NCBI RefSeq assembly: GCF_018128965.1
Contig: NZ_JAAEDH010000025.1
Span: 1 to 64,000, forward strand
Direction of reading: 5' to 3'
DNA length: 64,000 bases
From: Plastoroseomonas arctica
GTDB lineage: Bacteria; Pseudomonadota; Alphaproteobacteria; Acetobacterales; Acetobacteraceae
Shown here: one piece after another, positions 24,819-33,562 of the stretch
How the letters are laid out: each line of letters opens with the position of its first letter
Numbering within the stretch: the first letter of the stretch is position 1
Made by a program: the position numbers and the translations under genes
Notes under the pieces: model-generated
What the model was told of the DNA's origin: nothing
The model's input: the letters and a program-made list of their open reading frames with translations, nothing else
Databases searched by the model: none

Positions 24819-26585
24819 TCAGGCCGGCTCCGCTTCCACGAACGCCTGCGTCCGCACCAGCCGCGCATACAGCCCGCCCGCCTCCATCAGCGCGGCGTGG
24901 CTCCCCTGCTCCACCGCCCGCCCCCGATCCATCGCCACGATCAGATCCGCATCCCGCACCGTCGACAGCCGATGCGCGATCACCAGCGTCGTCCGCCCCG
25001 CCCGCAACCGCGCGAGCGCCTGCTGCACCAGCGCCTCATTCTCCGCATCCAGCGCGCTCGTCGCCTCGTCCAGCAGCAGGATGCGCGGGTTGCGCAACAG
25101 CGCGCGGGCGAGCGACACGCGCTGCTTCTGCCCTCCGGACAACCGCGACCCCCCAGTGCCCAGCACGGTCTGGTAGCCCTGCGGCAGCACGGCCAGGAAT
25201 TCATGCGCGGCCGCCGCGCGCGCGGCATCCTCCACCTCCGCTTGGCTCGCCCCCGGCCGCCCGCAGGCGATGTTCGCGAATCCCGTATCGTCGAAGATCA
25301 CCGCATCCTGCCCGACATAGGCGATCGCATCGCGCAGGCTCGCCAGCGTCACGTCGCGGATATCCGCGCCATCGATGCGCACCGCACCCGCCGTGACATC
25401 ATGCAGCCGCGGCACCAGCGCGAGCGCCGTGGACTTCCCCGCCCCCGAAGGCCCCACCAGCGCCACCGTCCGCCCCGGCTCGGCGACAAAACTCAGCCCC
25501 TCCAGCGCGGCATCCGCATTCCCCTGTTCATACCGAAACCCGACGCCGTCGAACTCTACGCGCCCCTTCCCCTCCGGCAGCGCGACCGCCCCCGGCTTCT
25601 CGACGATGCGCGGCCGCTCATCGATCACGGCATAGACGCTGGACAGCCCCGCCAGCCCTTCCTGCAACGCCGCGTTCAGCGACCCCAGCGCGCGCACCGG
25701 GCGCGAGGCGATCAGCAGCGCGGCGACAAACCCGGTGAACTCGCCGATGGTCCCCGCCCCCGAGCTCACCCGCCAGCCGAGAAAGGCGATCACCGCGGCG
25801 ACCGCGATGCCGCCCAGCGCCTCCAGCATCGGGTCTAGACTCGCCCGCGTGCGCTGGATGTGCAGCAGGCTCTCGCGCAGCCCGGCGAAGATGCGCGCCG
25901 CCCGCGCTTCCTCCTGCGCCTCCAAACGATAGGCGCGCACCACCCGCGCGGCCGCAAAACTCTCGGTCAGTACCGCCGCTGTCTCGCCCATGCGCTGCTG
26001 CATCCCGCCCGAGGCGCGGCGGATGCGCTTGCCCAGCCGCGTGATCGGCAGGATCGCGATGGGATACAGCGCCATCGCGATCAAAAACAATTGCCAGTCC
26101 AGCCACAGCATCGAGGCCGCCAGCCCCACCACCGTCAGCACATCCGCGATCGCGTTGATGGACTTGGTCAGCGCCTCGCGGATCATCGCCGCATCCACGG
26201 TGAAGCGCGCCGCATGCCGCGCCGGCGCGTCGCGCCCCACCGCCGCGAGGTCCGCCCGCGTCAGCGCGCGGAACAGGTCGCCCTGCAACCCCTCGATGAC
26301 GCGCAGCACAACCGACTGTATCGCCACCGCCTGCCCGAACTGCGCCAGCGACTTCGCCATCGTGATGATGATGATCACCACCGGCACCAGCCACAGCGTC
26401 TCGGTGTCGTTCGCGGTGAACCGGTCAAAACTCTGCTGGATCACCACGGGATACAGCGCGGTGAAGCCGGCGACCAAAGCCGTGCAGACCAGCGCCATCG
26501 CGACGCCCGACCGATGCCGAAGCACCTGTTCCCGCCAGAGGCGCCGGATCAGCGGGACGGTAGAGGCGGGAAGCGGCTTGGCCAT
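24819..26585 (-). CDS. ABC exporter, MsbA/lipid type
   Basis: A 588-residue half-transporter, with six membrane spans in about residues 20-320 and an ATPase domain in about 345-580. Walker A is 'ALVGPSGAGKSTALALVPRL', the signature is 'GGSRLSGGQKQRVSLARALL', and Walker B is 'RILLLDEATSALD'. It should work as a homodimer, exporting lipid A precursors or other hydrophobic molecules. The ATG at 26585 sets the start at the first cytoplasmic helix; a longer frame would run into the CCA-transferase gene. It is the only complete exporter with fused domains in the window. Confidence 0.88.
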   Translation of the reverse strand: MAKPLPASTVPLIRRLWREQVLRHRSGVAMALVCTALVAGFTALYPVVIQQSFDRFTANDTETLWLVPVVIIIITMAKSLAQFGQAVAIQSVVLRVIEGLQGDLFRALTRADLAAVGRDAPARHAARFTVDAAMIREALTKSINAIADVLTVVGLAASMLWLDWQLFLIAMALYPIAILPITRLGKRIRRASGGMQQRMGETAAVLTESFAAARVVRAYRLEAQEEARAARIFAGLRESLLHIQRTRASLDPMLEALGGIAVAAVIAFLGWRVSSGAGTIGEFTGFVAALLIASRPVRALGSLNAALQEGLAGLSSVYAVIDERPRIVEKPGAVALPEGKGRVEFDGVGFRYEQGNADAALEGLSFVAEPGRTVALVGPSGAGKSTALALVPRLHDVTAGAVRIDGADIRDVTLASLRDAIAYVGQDAVIFDDTGFANIACGRPGASQAEVEDAARAAAAHEFLAVLPQGYQTVLGTGGSRLSGGQKQRVSLARALLRNPRILLLDEATSALDAENEALVQQALARLRAGRTTLVIAHRLSTVRDADLIVAMDRGRAVEQGSHAALMEAGGLYARLVRTQAFVEAEPA

Positions 26586-26616
26586 GTCCGGGCCGTAGCA
26601 GGCCGCGCCGGCTTGT

Positions 26617-27777
26617 TCAATTTTGCCCCTGGGCCAGAACCCGCGCGAGCTCCGCCCGGCAGGCCTCCACGTCATCGGTGCAGCCGCGCGCCAGCCACCA
26701 GGCCCGCGTCGCCGCCAGCGCGGCGCCGAGCGCCGGGCCAGGTGCGGCACCGAGGCTCAGCCCATCCCGCCCGAGCAGCGGAAACACCGGCCGCGGTAGT
26801 GCGCGCAGCCGGTCGCGCAGCGCGCCGCGATCCACCCCATTCCGCGCCTCTGCCAGCGCCACCCGCGCGAACAGCACGTCGTGCCCATCTTCAGCGAGCG
26901 CCCGGCGCAGCGCGTTGTCATCGCCGTCGGGCAGGGCTCCCTGCATCGCCGCAAGCTGCGCCGCCTCCGCGCCCGAGAATTTCAACCGGTGCGCCAGCGC
27001 CGCGAGGTCGGCACCCGGCCGCAGCAGGGCGGCGAGGCGCAGCATCGGTTCGGGCTCCACGATCCGCGCCAGCGCATCCGTCGCGCCCGCCTCTGGCAAC
27101 ACGGCGGGGAGCACGCCCGCTTCATCCATCCGCGCGACCGCTTCGGCGGGCATCGGCCCCGCCAGCAGGCGTTTCAGCTCCATCCAAACGCGCTCCACCG
27201 ACAGCCGCGCCATGCCCGGCACCCCGGCGCGGATTGCCGCCAGCGCCGAAGCGTCCGGCGCGCCGCGCCCATAGCGCGCGAAAAACCGGAAGAAGCGCAG
27301 GATGCGCAAGTAGTCCTCGGCGATGCGCGTTGCCGCGTCCCCCACGAACATCACCCGCCCGGCCGCGAGGTCCGCCTGCCCGCCGAAATAGTCGAACAGC
27401 ACGCCATCCGCGCCCATCGACATGGCGTTGATGGTAAAGTCTCGCCGCGCCGCATCCTCGCGCCAATCGGTGGTCCATTCGACCTCCGCATGGCGCCCGT
27501 CGGTCGCGATGTCGCGCCGCAACGCCGTCACCTCATGCGGCACGCCATGCAGCACGGCCGTCACCGTGCCATGCGCGATCCCGGTCTCGAACACCTTGGC
27601 CCCCGCCGCACGCAGCCGCCGCGCGATCTCCTCCGGTGCCATCGGCGCCCCGATATCGACATCCTGCACCGGCTGCCCCGCAAGACTGTCCCGCACCGCC
27701 CCGCCCACCGCGCGCGCACCCGGCAGCGCCACCAGGATCGCCGCCGTCGCCGGTGCGTCGAGGAAGGCCGGGCTCAC
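26617..27777 (-). CDS. CCA tRNA nucleotidyltransferase/poly(A) polymerase family
   Basis: A 386-residue nucleotidyltransferase that probably adds or repairs the 3' CCA of tRNA. 'ARAVGGAVRDSLAGQPVQDVDI' has the G-G-x-V-R-D loop and the catalytic D-x-D. 'RRDFTINAMSMGADGVLFDYFGG' and 'DYLRILRFFRFFARYG' follow as in the family. The GTG start at 27777 overlaps the stop of the upstream DUF6111-like gene by GTGA, which supports this start. Class II alphaproteobacterial CCA enzymes have this layout. Confidence 0.9.
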   Translation of the reverse strand: MSPAFLDAPATAAILVALPGARAVGGAVRDSLAGQPVQDVDIGAPMAPEEIARRLRAAGAKVFETGIAHGTVTAVLHGVPHEVTALRRDIATDGRHAEVEWTTDWREDAARRDFTINAMSMGADGVLFDYFGGQADLAAGRVMFVGDAATRIAEDYLRILRFFRFFARYGRGAPDASALAAIRAGVPGMARLSVERVWMELKRLLAGPMPAEAVARMDEAGVLPAVLPEAGATDALARIVEPEPMLRLAALLRPGADLAALAHRLKFSGAEAAQLAAMQGALPDGDDNALRRALAEDGHDVLFARVALAEARNGVDRGALRDRLRALPRPVFPLLGRDGLSLGAAPGPALGAALAATRAWWLARGCTDDVEACRAELARVLAQGQN

Positions 27778-28019
27778 CGACGCGGCTCCGTATGGCCCGG
27801 AACGATCCGCCCATCCTCGAGATGCGGCGCCACATACACGCCCGGCGCCTCGCGCCGCGTCAGCCCGTAGAAGGCAGCGCCGCCCACCGATGCCGCGACC
27901 GCGAGCACCGCCAGCAGCAGCAGCACGCGCGAGGGCTCGCCCTCCGGGTTGCGCTGGCGCCACAGCAGATAGGCGCCGAACGGCAGGGCGAAGAGCAGCA
28001 AGGCGATGATGGTGGTCAC
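27774..28019 (-). CDS. DUF6111-like small membrane protein
   Basis: An 81-residue protein with two membrane spans (about 3-20 and 32-53). The C-terminal tail 'GVYVAPHLEDGRIVPGHTE' resembles DUF6111. It is translationally coupled to the CCA-transferase by a four-base overlap. Its role is unknown. The two genes are divergent from the TAXI-like receptor. Confidence 0.65.
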   Translation of the reverse strand: MTTIIALLLFALPFGAYLLWRQRNPEGEPSRVLLLLAVLAVAASVGGAAFYGLTRREAPGVYVAPHLEDGRIVPGHTEPRR

Positions 28020-28207
28020 AAGCGGCTATATGGGGCGCGACGCGTCCGTTGCGCTAGCGTCGCTGGATGACGACTCACCCGCCGCGCTTCCACGGCCGCG
28101 GCTTTCCGCGCAGGATCGACTCACGTCGCTGTCATCGGCCCGCGCTTGACGCCGCAGGGCGATTGCGATGCTTTAAAGACGTTCCCCCGCCGCAAGGAGC
28201 CACCGCC

Positions 28208-29239
28208 ATGACGCGCCTGCTGCTCAGCACCCTCCTGCTCATCCTCGCCGCGCTGCCGGCGATGGCCCAGGCGCCCGCGAACCTCCAGGCGCAACGTGCG
28301 CGCACCATCAACACCGGGGGCGCCCAGGGCGCCTACCACACGCTGTTCTGCCCGCCCTTCCCGCCGGCCCTCGCCCGCGTCTATTTCAACGGCTACGCCT
28401 GCACCACCTCGCGCGGGACGCTTGAGAACATCACCCGCGCGCTCGAGGCGCCAGGCGCGATCGGTTTCGCCCAGCTCGACGTCTACAGCCGCGAGGCCGC
28501 CCGCCGCCCGGCCGAATTCCAGCGCCTGACCGTCATCCGTCGCGACATCGCCTGCGAAGGCCTGTGGATGATCACCCGGAACGACCGCCTTGCCACGCTC
28601 GGCGACGTCCAGGGCCTCGCGCGCCGCATCAACTTCATCCTGCCGCCCCGCGAAAGCGGGTCCACCGCCAGCTTCAGCTACCTCCGCGAGATCGACCCCG
28701 AAGGGCTCGGCCGCATCGCCGAGGCCAATATCCGCTACGGCCGCGACTCGACCGACGTGATCGAACAGGTCGCCGCCAGCACCGACGGCGCGGTCGGCTT
28801 CTTCGTCCAGTTCGCCGACCCCTCCAACGCCAACATCAAGCTGCTGGTCGAACGCAACCTCCACGTCGTGCCGGTCGTCAGCCGTGAACTGCTGCGCGCC
28901 CGCGTCGATGACGAGGCCGTCTACCAGGTGCAGGAATTCGCCCTCAGCGAAGGCGGCGTCTTCGGCATCGGCGGCCGCTCGCGCACGGCGACCACCGCCT
29001 GCACCCCCGTGGCGATCTTCACCGCCACGCCCGACGTGCTGCCGGCAGGGTCCGCCCGCGACGACCAGCGCGACCTGATCCAGCGCCTGCGCGAAGTGCC
29101 CTCGGCGCAGCTGCTGCCGCAACAGAGCGCGATCGCGCGGCTGATCTCGGGGACGCGGCGGCTGTCCCAGGGGGCGGTGGATGGGATGGTGAATGCGGCC
29201 GAAAGCGCACGCCGGCTGGCGGAGCGGGCGGTGAACTAG
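28208..29239 (+). CDS. TAXI-type periplasmic receptor-like protein
   Basis: A 343-residue secreted protein with a signal peptide (about 1-20, cleaved near AMAQA). 'RTINTGGAQGAYHTLF' corresponds to the glycine-rich opening of TAXI TRAP receptors, and 'GAIGFAQLDVYSREA' resembles their ligand-pocket strand. No TRAP permease gene is adjacent, so it is an orphan receptor. AAGGAGC precedes the ATG. The family link is moderate because the central part is divergent from the usual TAXI pattern. Confidence 0.6.
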   Translation: MTRLLLSTLLLILAALPAMAQAPANLQAQRARTINTGGAQGAYHTLFCPPFPPALARVYFNGYACTTSRGTLENITRALEAPGAIGFAQLDVYSREAARRPAEFQRLTVIRRDIACEGLWMITRNDRLATLGDVQGLARRINFILPPRESGSTASFSYLREIDPEGLGRIAEANIRYGRDSTDVIEQVAASTDGAVGFFVQFADPSNANIKLLVERNLHVVPVVSRELLRARVDDEAVYQVQEFALSEGGVFGIGGRSRTATTACTPVAIFTATPDVLPAGSARDDQRDLIQRLREVPSAQLLPQQSAIARLISGTRRLSQGAVDGMVNAAESARRLAERAVN

Positions 29240-29243
29240 AAAG

Positions 29244-29296
29244 CCGGGGAAAGGAATTTCCCCGGACCCCTTTCTTTTATTTTTGGCTTATTGGTT
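29244..29296 (+). terminator. Hairpin/T-tract repeat, copy R2
   Basis: Stem CCGGGGAAA/TTTCCCCGG (29244-29252/29257-29265, loop GGAA) is followed by ACCCC, TTTCTTTTATTTTT and the extended tail GGCTTATTGG. It directly follows the TAXI-like gene. Confidence 0.85.
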
Positions 29297-29350
29297 CAGG
29301 CTGGAAGGTGGCACCGGGCAATCCAAACGCAGATCGTCTATCTAGGGGGC

Positions 29351-29830
29351 ATGAGCGATGCGCCGCCCTTTTGGAAGACGAAGACTCTCGCAGCGATGAC
29401 GCGTGCGGAGTGGGAAAGCCTCTGCGATGGGTGCGGGCGCTGCTGCCTGCACAAGCTGCGCGACGCCGAGACGGACGAGCTCGCCTGGACCGAGGTCGCC
29501 TGCCGGCTGCTCGATACCCATTCCTGCCGCTGCTCGGACTACGAGCACCGCAAGGCCTTCGTGCCGGATTGCGTGAAGCTCACTGCGAAGAAGGTGGCCG
29601 CGATCGACTGGCTGCCACCCAGCTGTGCCTATCGCCTGCTCGCCGAGGGGCAGGAGCTGATGTGGTGGCACCCGCTGGTCTCCGGCAGCGCCGAGACAGT
29701 GCATGAGGCCGGCGTCTCCGTCCGCGACCGCGCCGTGACGGAGCGCGCCTCGGGTCCCCTGGAAGGCCACGTCGTCCGCTGGCCCGGCCTACTCCCCAAA
29801 TCCGCGCGCCCTCGCCCCAAGAGCCGATAG
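29351..29830 (+). CDS. YcgN-type cysteine-cluster protein
   Basis: A 159-residue protein with eight Cys: '[15 protein letters not shown]' (about 24-38), then '[15 protein letters not shown]', then 'VPDCVKL' and 'PPSCAYR'. This pattern matches the UPF0260/YcgN and YkgJ-like CxxCxxCC families, which probably bind a metal or iron-sulfur cluster. '[19 protein letters not shown]' at the N-terminus is typical of YcgN. The ATG at 29351 was chosen over an upstream start lying in repeat tail sequence. Confidence 0.88.
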   Translation: MSDAPPFWKTKTLAAMTRAEWESLCDGCGRCCLHKLRDAETDELAWTEVACRLLDTHSCRCSDYEHRKAFVPDCVKLTAKKVAAIDWLPPSCAYRLLAEGQELMWWHPLVSGSAETVHEAGVSVRDRAVTERASGPLEGHVVRWPGLLPKSARPRPKSR

Positions 29831-29833
29831 ATA

Positions 29834-29876
29834 GAAATAAAAGAATGGGGGTCTGAGGGAAATTCTTTCCCCCCAG
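29834..29876 (-). terminator. Hairpin/T-tract repeat, copy R3
   Basis: Read on the minus strand: an imperfect stem around GGGAAA/TTTCCC, then CAGACCCCC, ATTCTTTTATTT. It directly follows the stop of the ABC-2 permease at 29882, on the same strand, so it should end that transcript. The divergent YcgN gene stops beside it. Confidence 0.8.
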
Positions 29877-29881
29877 TCTTC

Positions 29882-30682
29882 CTACTCCCCGATATTCAGC
29901 AACGCCCCTCGCACCCGCGCGCCCTCGAACTGCCGCATGAACACCCACGACGCGATCGCCAGCCACATCGCATCCAGCGCAAACGCCGCCGCCAAATGCC
30001 CCCATGCAATGTGCCCATCGAGCAGCGCCGCGCGCATGCCTTCAAAGACGTGTGCGGCGGGGATGGCGAGGGCCACCGGCTGCAGCCACACCGGCAGCAC
30101 GGCGACCGGGTAGAACACGGCCGAGAAGGGCGTAAGGCCGAACAGCACGCTCCAGGCCAGCGCCTCGGCCCCGGCGCCGTGGCGCAGGATCAGCGAGGTG
30201 ACGAGCAGGGCGACCGCCCAGCCCATCATCAGCAGGGCGACGAAGAAGGCCACGATCACCGGCCCCAGCGCGAAGAGCCCGAAGCCGTAGAAGACCCATG
30301 CCAGGAACATCGCAGGCAGCACGCCGACCAGGGTGCGCAGCACGCTCATCGACATCAGCGCCGCGACGAGTTCGCGCGGGCGGAGTGGCGAGACGAAGAC
30401 GTGGCCTAAGTTGCGGGACCAGATCTCCTCGAGGAAGGAGAGGGCGAAGCCCATCTGGCTGCGCAGCGCCACCTCCCACAGCAGCACCGCGCCGAGCAAC
30501 GCGCCGGCGGCGATGGTGCCGGTGCCGGGCTGCAGGCCCGCGATGTAGCTGCTGATGAAGCCCCAGACGACCATTTGCAGCACCGGCCAGTACATGAGCT
30601 CGACCAGGCGCGGCCAGGACCGGCGGTAGAGGGACACGTGCCGGTAGACCAACCCCCAGACGCGGCGCAGGGCGGGGTTCAT
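29882..30682 (-). CDS. ABC-2 type transporter permease
   Basis: A 266-residue integral membrane protein with six predicted spans (about 25-45, 60-80, 105-130, 140-165, 175-195 and 230-250). 'MYWPVLQMVVWGFISSYI' and 'IWSRNLGHVFVSPLRP' are typical of ABC-2 exporters, the latter being the N-x-x-x-L-x-x-P coupling region. The start overlaps the stop of the ATPase gene by ATGA, so the two are made together. The substrate is unknown; relatives export polysaccharides, lipids or drugs. Confidence 0.85.
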   Translation of the reverse strand: MNPALRRVWGLVYRHVSLYRRSWPRLVELMYWPVLQMVVWGFISSYIAGLQPGTGTIAAGALLGAVLLWEVALRSQMGFALSFLEEIWSRNLGHVFVSPLRPRELVAALMSMSVLRTLVGVLPAMFLAWVFYGFGLFALGPVIVAFFVALLMMGWAVALLVTSLILRHGAGAEALAWSVLFGLTPFSAVFYPVAVLPVWLQPVALAIPAAHVFEGMRAALLDGHIAWGHLAAAFALDAMWLAIASWVFMRQFEGARVRGALLNIGE

Positions 30683-31440
30683 GCCATGGTCTCCGCCCGG
30701 GTGCCGCGGGCGATGTCGAGGAAGACCTGCTCCAGATCCTCCCGCCCGTACTGCGCGGTGAGCGCGGCGGGACTGCCCTGGTCTAGGATGCGGCCTTCCT
30801 TGAGCATCAGGACGTGGCCGCACAGGCGCTCGACCTCGGCCATGTTGTGCGAGGCGAGCAGGATAGAGCAGCCGCTCTCGGCGCTGTAGCGTTCCAGCCA
30901 GCCGCGCACCCAGTCGCCGGTGTCGGGATCGAGGCTGGCAGTCGGTTCGTCGAGCAGCAGCAGCGCGGGGCGGTTGATGAGCGCTTTGGCGAGGGCCACG
31001 CGGGTCTTCTGCCCGGCGGAGAGTTCACCCGCGGGGCGGTCCAGAAGCTCGGTCAGGTTGAGGTCTTCGGCCAGCGTGGCGATGCGGCGCTCCATATCGG
31101 GCACGTCGTAGAGGTGCGCGTAGATGCGGAGGTTCTCGGCGACCGAAAGCCGGTGCGGCAGGGCAATGTAGGGCGACGAAAAATTCATCCGCGCGAGGGC
31201 GGCGAAGCGATCCTTCGTCATGTCGTGGCCGAGGGCGAGGATGGTGCCGCCGCTGGGCACCAAGAGGCCGAGGAGCATCGCGATGGTGGTGGTCTTGCCC
31301 GCGCCGTTGCCGCCGAGCAGCCCCCAGGTCTCCCCCATGGGCAGACGGAAGGACAGGCCGTCGACGGCCGGGCGAGGCGGCGGGGCGCCCCGCCGCGGCG
31401 GGTAGGTCTTGCTCAGGTTCTCGACGAGGAGGGCGGTCAT
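30679..31440 (-). CDS. ABC transporter ATPase for the ABC-2 permease
   Basis: A 253-residue ATP-binding subunit. Walker A is 'GLLGGNGAGKTTTIAMLLGL', the signature is 'ELSAGQKTRVALAKALI' (LSAGQ instead of LSGGQ), Walker B is 'LLLLDEPTASLDPDTG' and the switch His is in 'ILLASHNMAEVERL'. It forms an operon with the permease through a four-base overlap. Placed 63 bases downstream of the EAL-like gene pair on the same strand. Confidence 0.92.
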   Translation of the reverse strand: MTALLVENLSKTYPPRRGAPPPRPAVDGLSFRLPMGETWGLLGGNGAGKTTTIAMLLGLLVPSGGTILALGHDMTKDRFAALARMNFSSPYIALPHRLSVAENLRIYAHLYDVPDMERRIATLAEDLNLTELLDRPAGELSAGQKTRVALAKALINRPALLLLDEPTASLDPDTGDWVRGWLERYSAESGCSILLASHNMAEVERLCGHVLMLKEGRILDQGSPAALTAQYGREDLEQVFLDIARGTRAETMA

Positions 31441-31503
31441 CGGCGAGGTATGGGAGATTACCGACAGGCCGCCAAGCGCCGGTCGATGAACACCGCGCGT
31501 GCG

Positions 31504-32724
31504 TCATGCGGCCAGGCGGCGGCGCTCCATCAGCCGGCCGGAGAAGATCCGGAACCCCATCTCCCAGCCCCAGGCGATGGCGGCTGGGCGGTCCACCTCG
31601 GCCAGCAGCATCCGGTCAGCAGCGTGGGGCAGGGCGTCGGCCAACGCGCGCGCCTCCGCGGTGCCGAGCGCGGGCAGGCCCTCGCCCCAGGCGAGGCGGA
31701 CCAGGTCGAAGCCGGCGGCCTCGGGCGGGACGAGCGCCAGCGTCGCCGCCGCCTCGACTTCGAGGGCCACGCGGTATTGTCCCGCGCGCAGCCTCTCGCG
31801 CGCGACGAGGAAGGCGTCGGGGTCGCACAGCACCTCCTCGGCGGTGAAGGCGATCGCGATGCGACCGCGCAGCATGGCCGGCAGCAGCGCGTCGAATTTC
31901 TGGAACTCGGCGCTGTTCACCGCACCCGTTCCGAGCGGCAGCAGGCTCGCATGCAGGTCGCGCAGCGCGTCGGGCCGTGCGAGGCCGGCGAGGATGCGGC
32001 GGTCGATCGCCTTAAGGAGCTTGCGGCGCAACCAGGGCGCGCTGTCCGGGTCATGCGAGGGCAGGATGGCGCCGCAGACGGAGGCGACATCGATGCGCCG
32101 TTCTTCCCACAGCGGTTGCGGGGCGCCGCCCCCGGGATCCAGCCGGCAGGCCCAGAAGGCGCGCAGCATCGGCGAGAGATCGGCCATGGCGAGCGCCTTC
32201 TCCGCGCCGCACAGCGCCTCCGCCGTGAAGCCGAGCGCGGGCGCGGCTTGTGCCGGCCGCACCTCGCTGCTGGCCGCGAGGCCGAGGGCCTGCTCGACGA
32301 CAGCGATCAGCACCGCCGCCTCGGCCGGCAGGCGCAGGTGACGGACGATGCGGGCCGCACCTTCGGGCGCGCCCCCATCGGCAGAAGAGGCGCCGTCCAG
32401 GGCGCCGAGCAGCAGGTCGCGGATCTGCGCGAGAAGATGCGCGGGTGGCACCTCCACGGCACAGACATCCCCGTTCGGCAGGTCGAAGCAGCGGCTGCGC
32501 GTGGAGCTCCGCAGCGGCGCCCAGGCGGCTTCCAGCAGCCGCCGGTGATGCCCGCGCCGCATCCCCGCCGGCAGGGCGGAGAGCCGCAGCACCAGAACCT
32601 CGCGCTCGACCCCGGAGGCAACGGTGTCGCGCACCAGCGCGGCGAGCTCCACCGCATCCGAGGTGCCCAGCGGCGAGCGGACCAGGGCGCTGAGCACGGC
32701 GCGGTCCGATTGCAGCGCGCTCAT
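31504..32724 (-). CDS. Degenerate EAL-like protein 2 with extra N-terminal domain
   Basis: A 406-residue soluble protein. The C-terminal end, 'RMLLAEVDRPAAIAWGWEM' then GFRIFSGR, is close to the end of the upstream neighbour and to the last strand-helix of EAL phosphodiesterases (E-G-V-E-T...G-x-x-x-x-Q-G). The 'FDLPNGDVCAVEVPP' segment near residue 85 is reminiscent of a worn GGDEF core, but this is weak. The catalytic EAL, DDFGTG and EGVE residues cannot be found, so c-di-GMP hydrolysis is unlikely. The start overlaps the upstream stop by ATGA. It may be a c-di-GMP-sensing or purely structural protein. Confidence 0.55.
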   Translation of the reverse strand: MSALQSDRAVLSALVRSPLGTSDAVELAALVRDTVASGVEREVLVLRLSALPAGMRRGHHRRLLEAAWAPLRSSTRSRCFDLPNGDVCAVEVPPAHLLAQIRDLLLGALDGASSADGGAPEGAARIVRHLRLPAEAAVLIAVVEQALGLAASSEVRPAQAAPALGFTAEALCGAEKALAMADLSPMLRAFWACRLDPGGGAPQPLWEERRIDVASVCGAILPSHDPDSAPWLRRKLLKAIDRRILAGLARPDALRDLHASLLPLGTGAVNSAEFQKFDALLPAMLRGRIAIAFTAEEVLCDPDAFLVARERLRAGQYRVALEVEAAATLALVPPEAAGFDLVRLAWGEGLPALGTAEARALADALPHAADRMLLAEVDRPAAIAWGWEMGFRIFSGRLMERRRLAA

Positions 32725-33428
32725 GAGCCTCGGCCCGAGGCGGAGGGCGCGGCGTCGATCCGGGCGCCGCCGAAGATGCGGATGTCGAGATCCAGGCCCC
32801 AGTCCAGTGCCGCCGCCGTGTCGCAGCCGATAAGGATGATGCGGGGAGGGTCGAGCTGCCGCAGCCCATCGGGCGTCGGGCCGTCGCCCAGCGCCGCGGA
32901 CCATTCCACGATGAACCAGTCCGCCACCACCACCCGCGGCCGGACCCTGTCCAGCGTGCCCGCGCCGAGGCCGCGCAGCGCGACGCCCCAGCCCCGCCTT
33001 CGCGCCGCCTCGGCCAGCGACGCGAACGCCGCCGGATCGGCCGCGGCGGCCAGCGGCAGCGCCGCGACGGACGCTGCCGTGAAAGCCGGCTGGGGAAGGA
33101 TGGCGCGGATCGGCAGGTCGATCAGCAACCCCGGCGCCGGCCCCAGCAGCGCGTCGGCTTGCGCAGGATCGGCCAGTGCCGCCAGCAGCCGCAGCGCAAC
33201 GCCCTCGCTGGCGTGCCGGGCAAGGTCGTCGCCAGGCGCGGCCCCCGGTACCCCCGGTTCGGGACGCAGATGCAGGAAGGCGAGGGCCGGCGCGACACCC
33301 GGCGCGAGGCGCAGGAGAGGCCGACGCGACACCGCACGACCGAGGTCGATGGCGGCGGCGCGTGCGTCCGGGCTCGGGTTCGGTGGCGGGGCGGCGCGCC
33401 TGGCGGTCGCTGCGCTGGGGAAGGGCAT
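32721..33428 (-). CDS. Degenerate EAL-like protein 1
   Basis: A protein of 235 residues from the ATG at 33428, which has GAGGTG 8 bases upstream; an ATG at 33509 would add 27. Its order of segments follows an EAL domain: 'LLIDLPIRAILPQPAF' (the N-x-S-x-x-x-L strand), 'ARRRGWGVALRGLGAGTLDR' with RGLGAG where active enzymes have DDFGTG, and 'RIILIGCDTAAALDWGLDLD' where they have EGVE-T. The acidic metal ligands are therefore missing. It is coupled to a second protein of the same ending. The pair lies divergent from hldE. Domain assignment is by pattern only. Confidence 0.5.
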   Translation of the reverse strand: MPFPSAATARRAAPPPNPSPDARAAAIDLGRAVSRRPLLRLAPGVAPALAFLHLRPEPGVPGAAPGDDLARHASEGVALRLLAALADPAQADALLGPAPGLLIDLPIRAILPQPAFTAASVAALPLAAAADPAAFASLAEAARRRGWGVALRGLGAGTLDRVRPRVVVADWFIVEWSAALGDGPTPDGLRQLDPPRIILIGCDTAAALDWGLDLDIRIFGGARIDAAPSASGRGS

Positions 33429-33562
33429 GGTCACGGCACCTCGCATTCTGCGGGGAGGAAAGAGGTCCATCGTCCCACGCATCTCTGAAGGAAGCGTGAG
33501 GATCGCCATGGCGGACCCATCCCCGCCTTGCGCCCCATGTGACGGGTGCGCTACGCGGGCCT

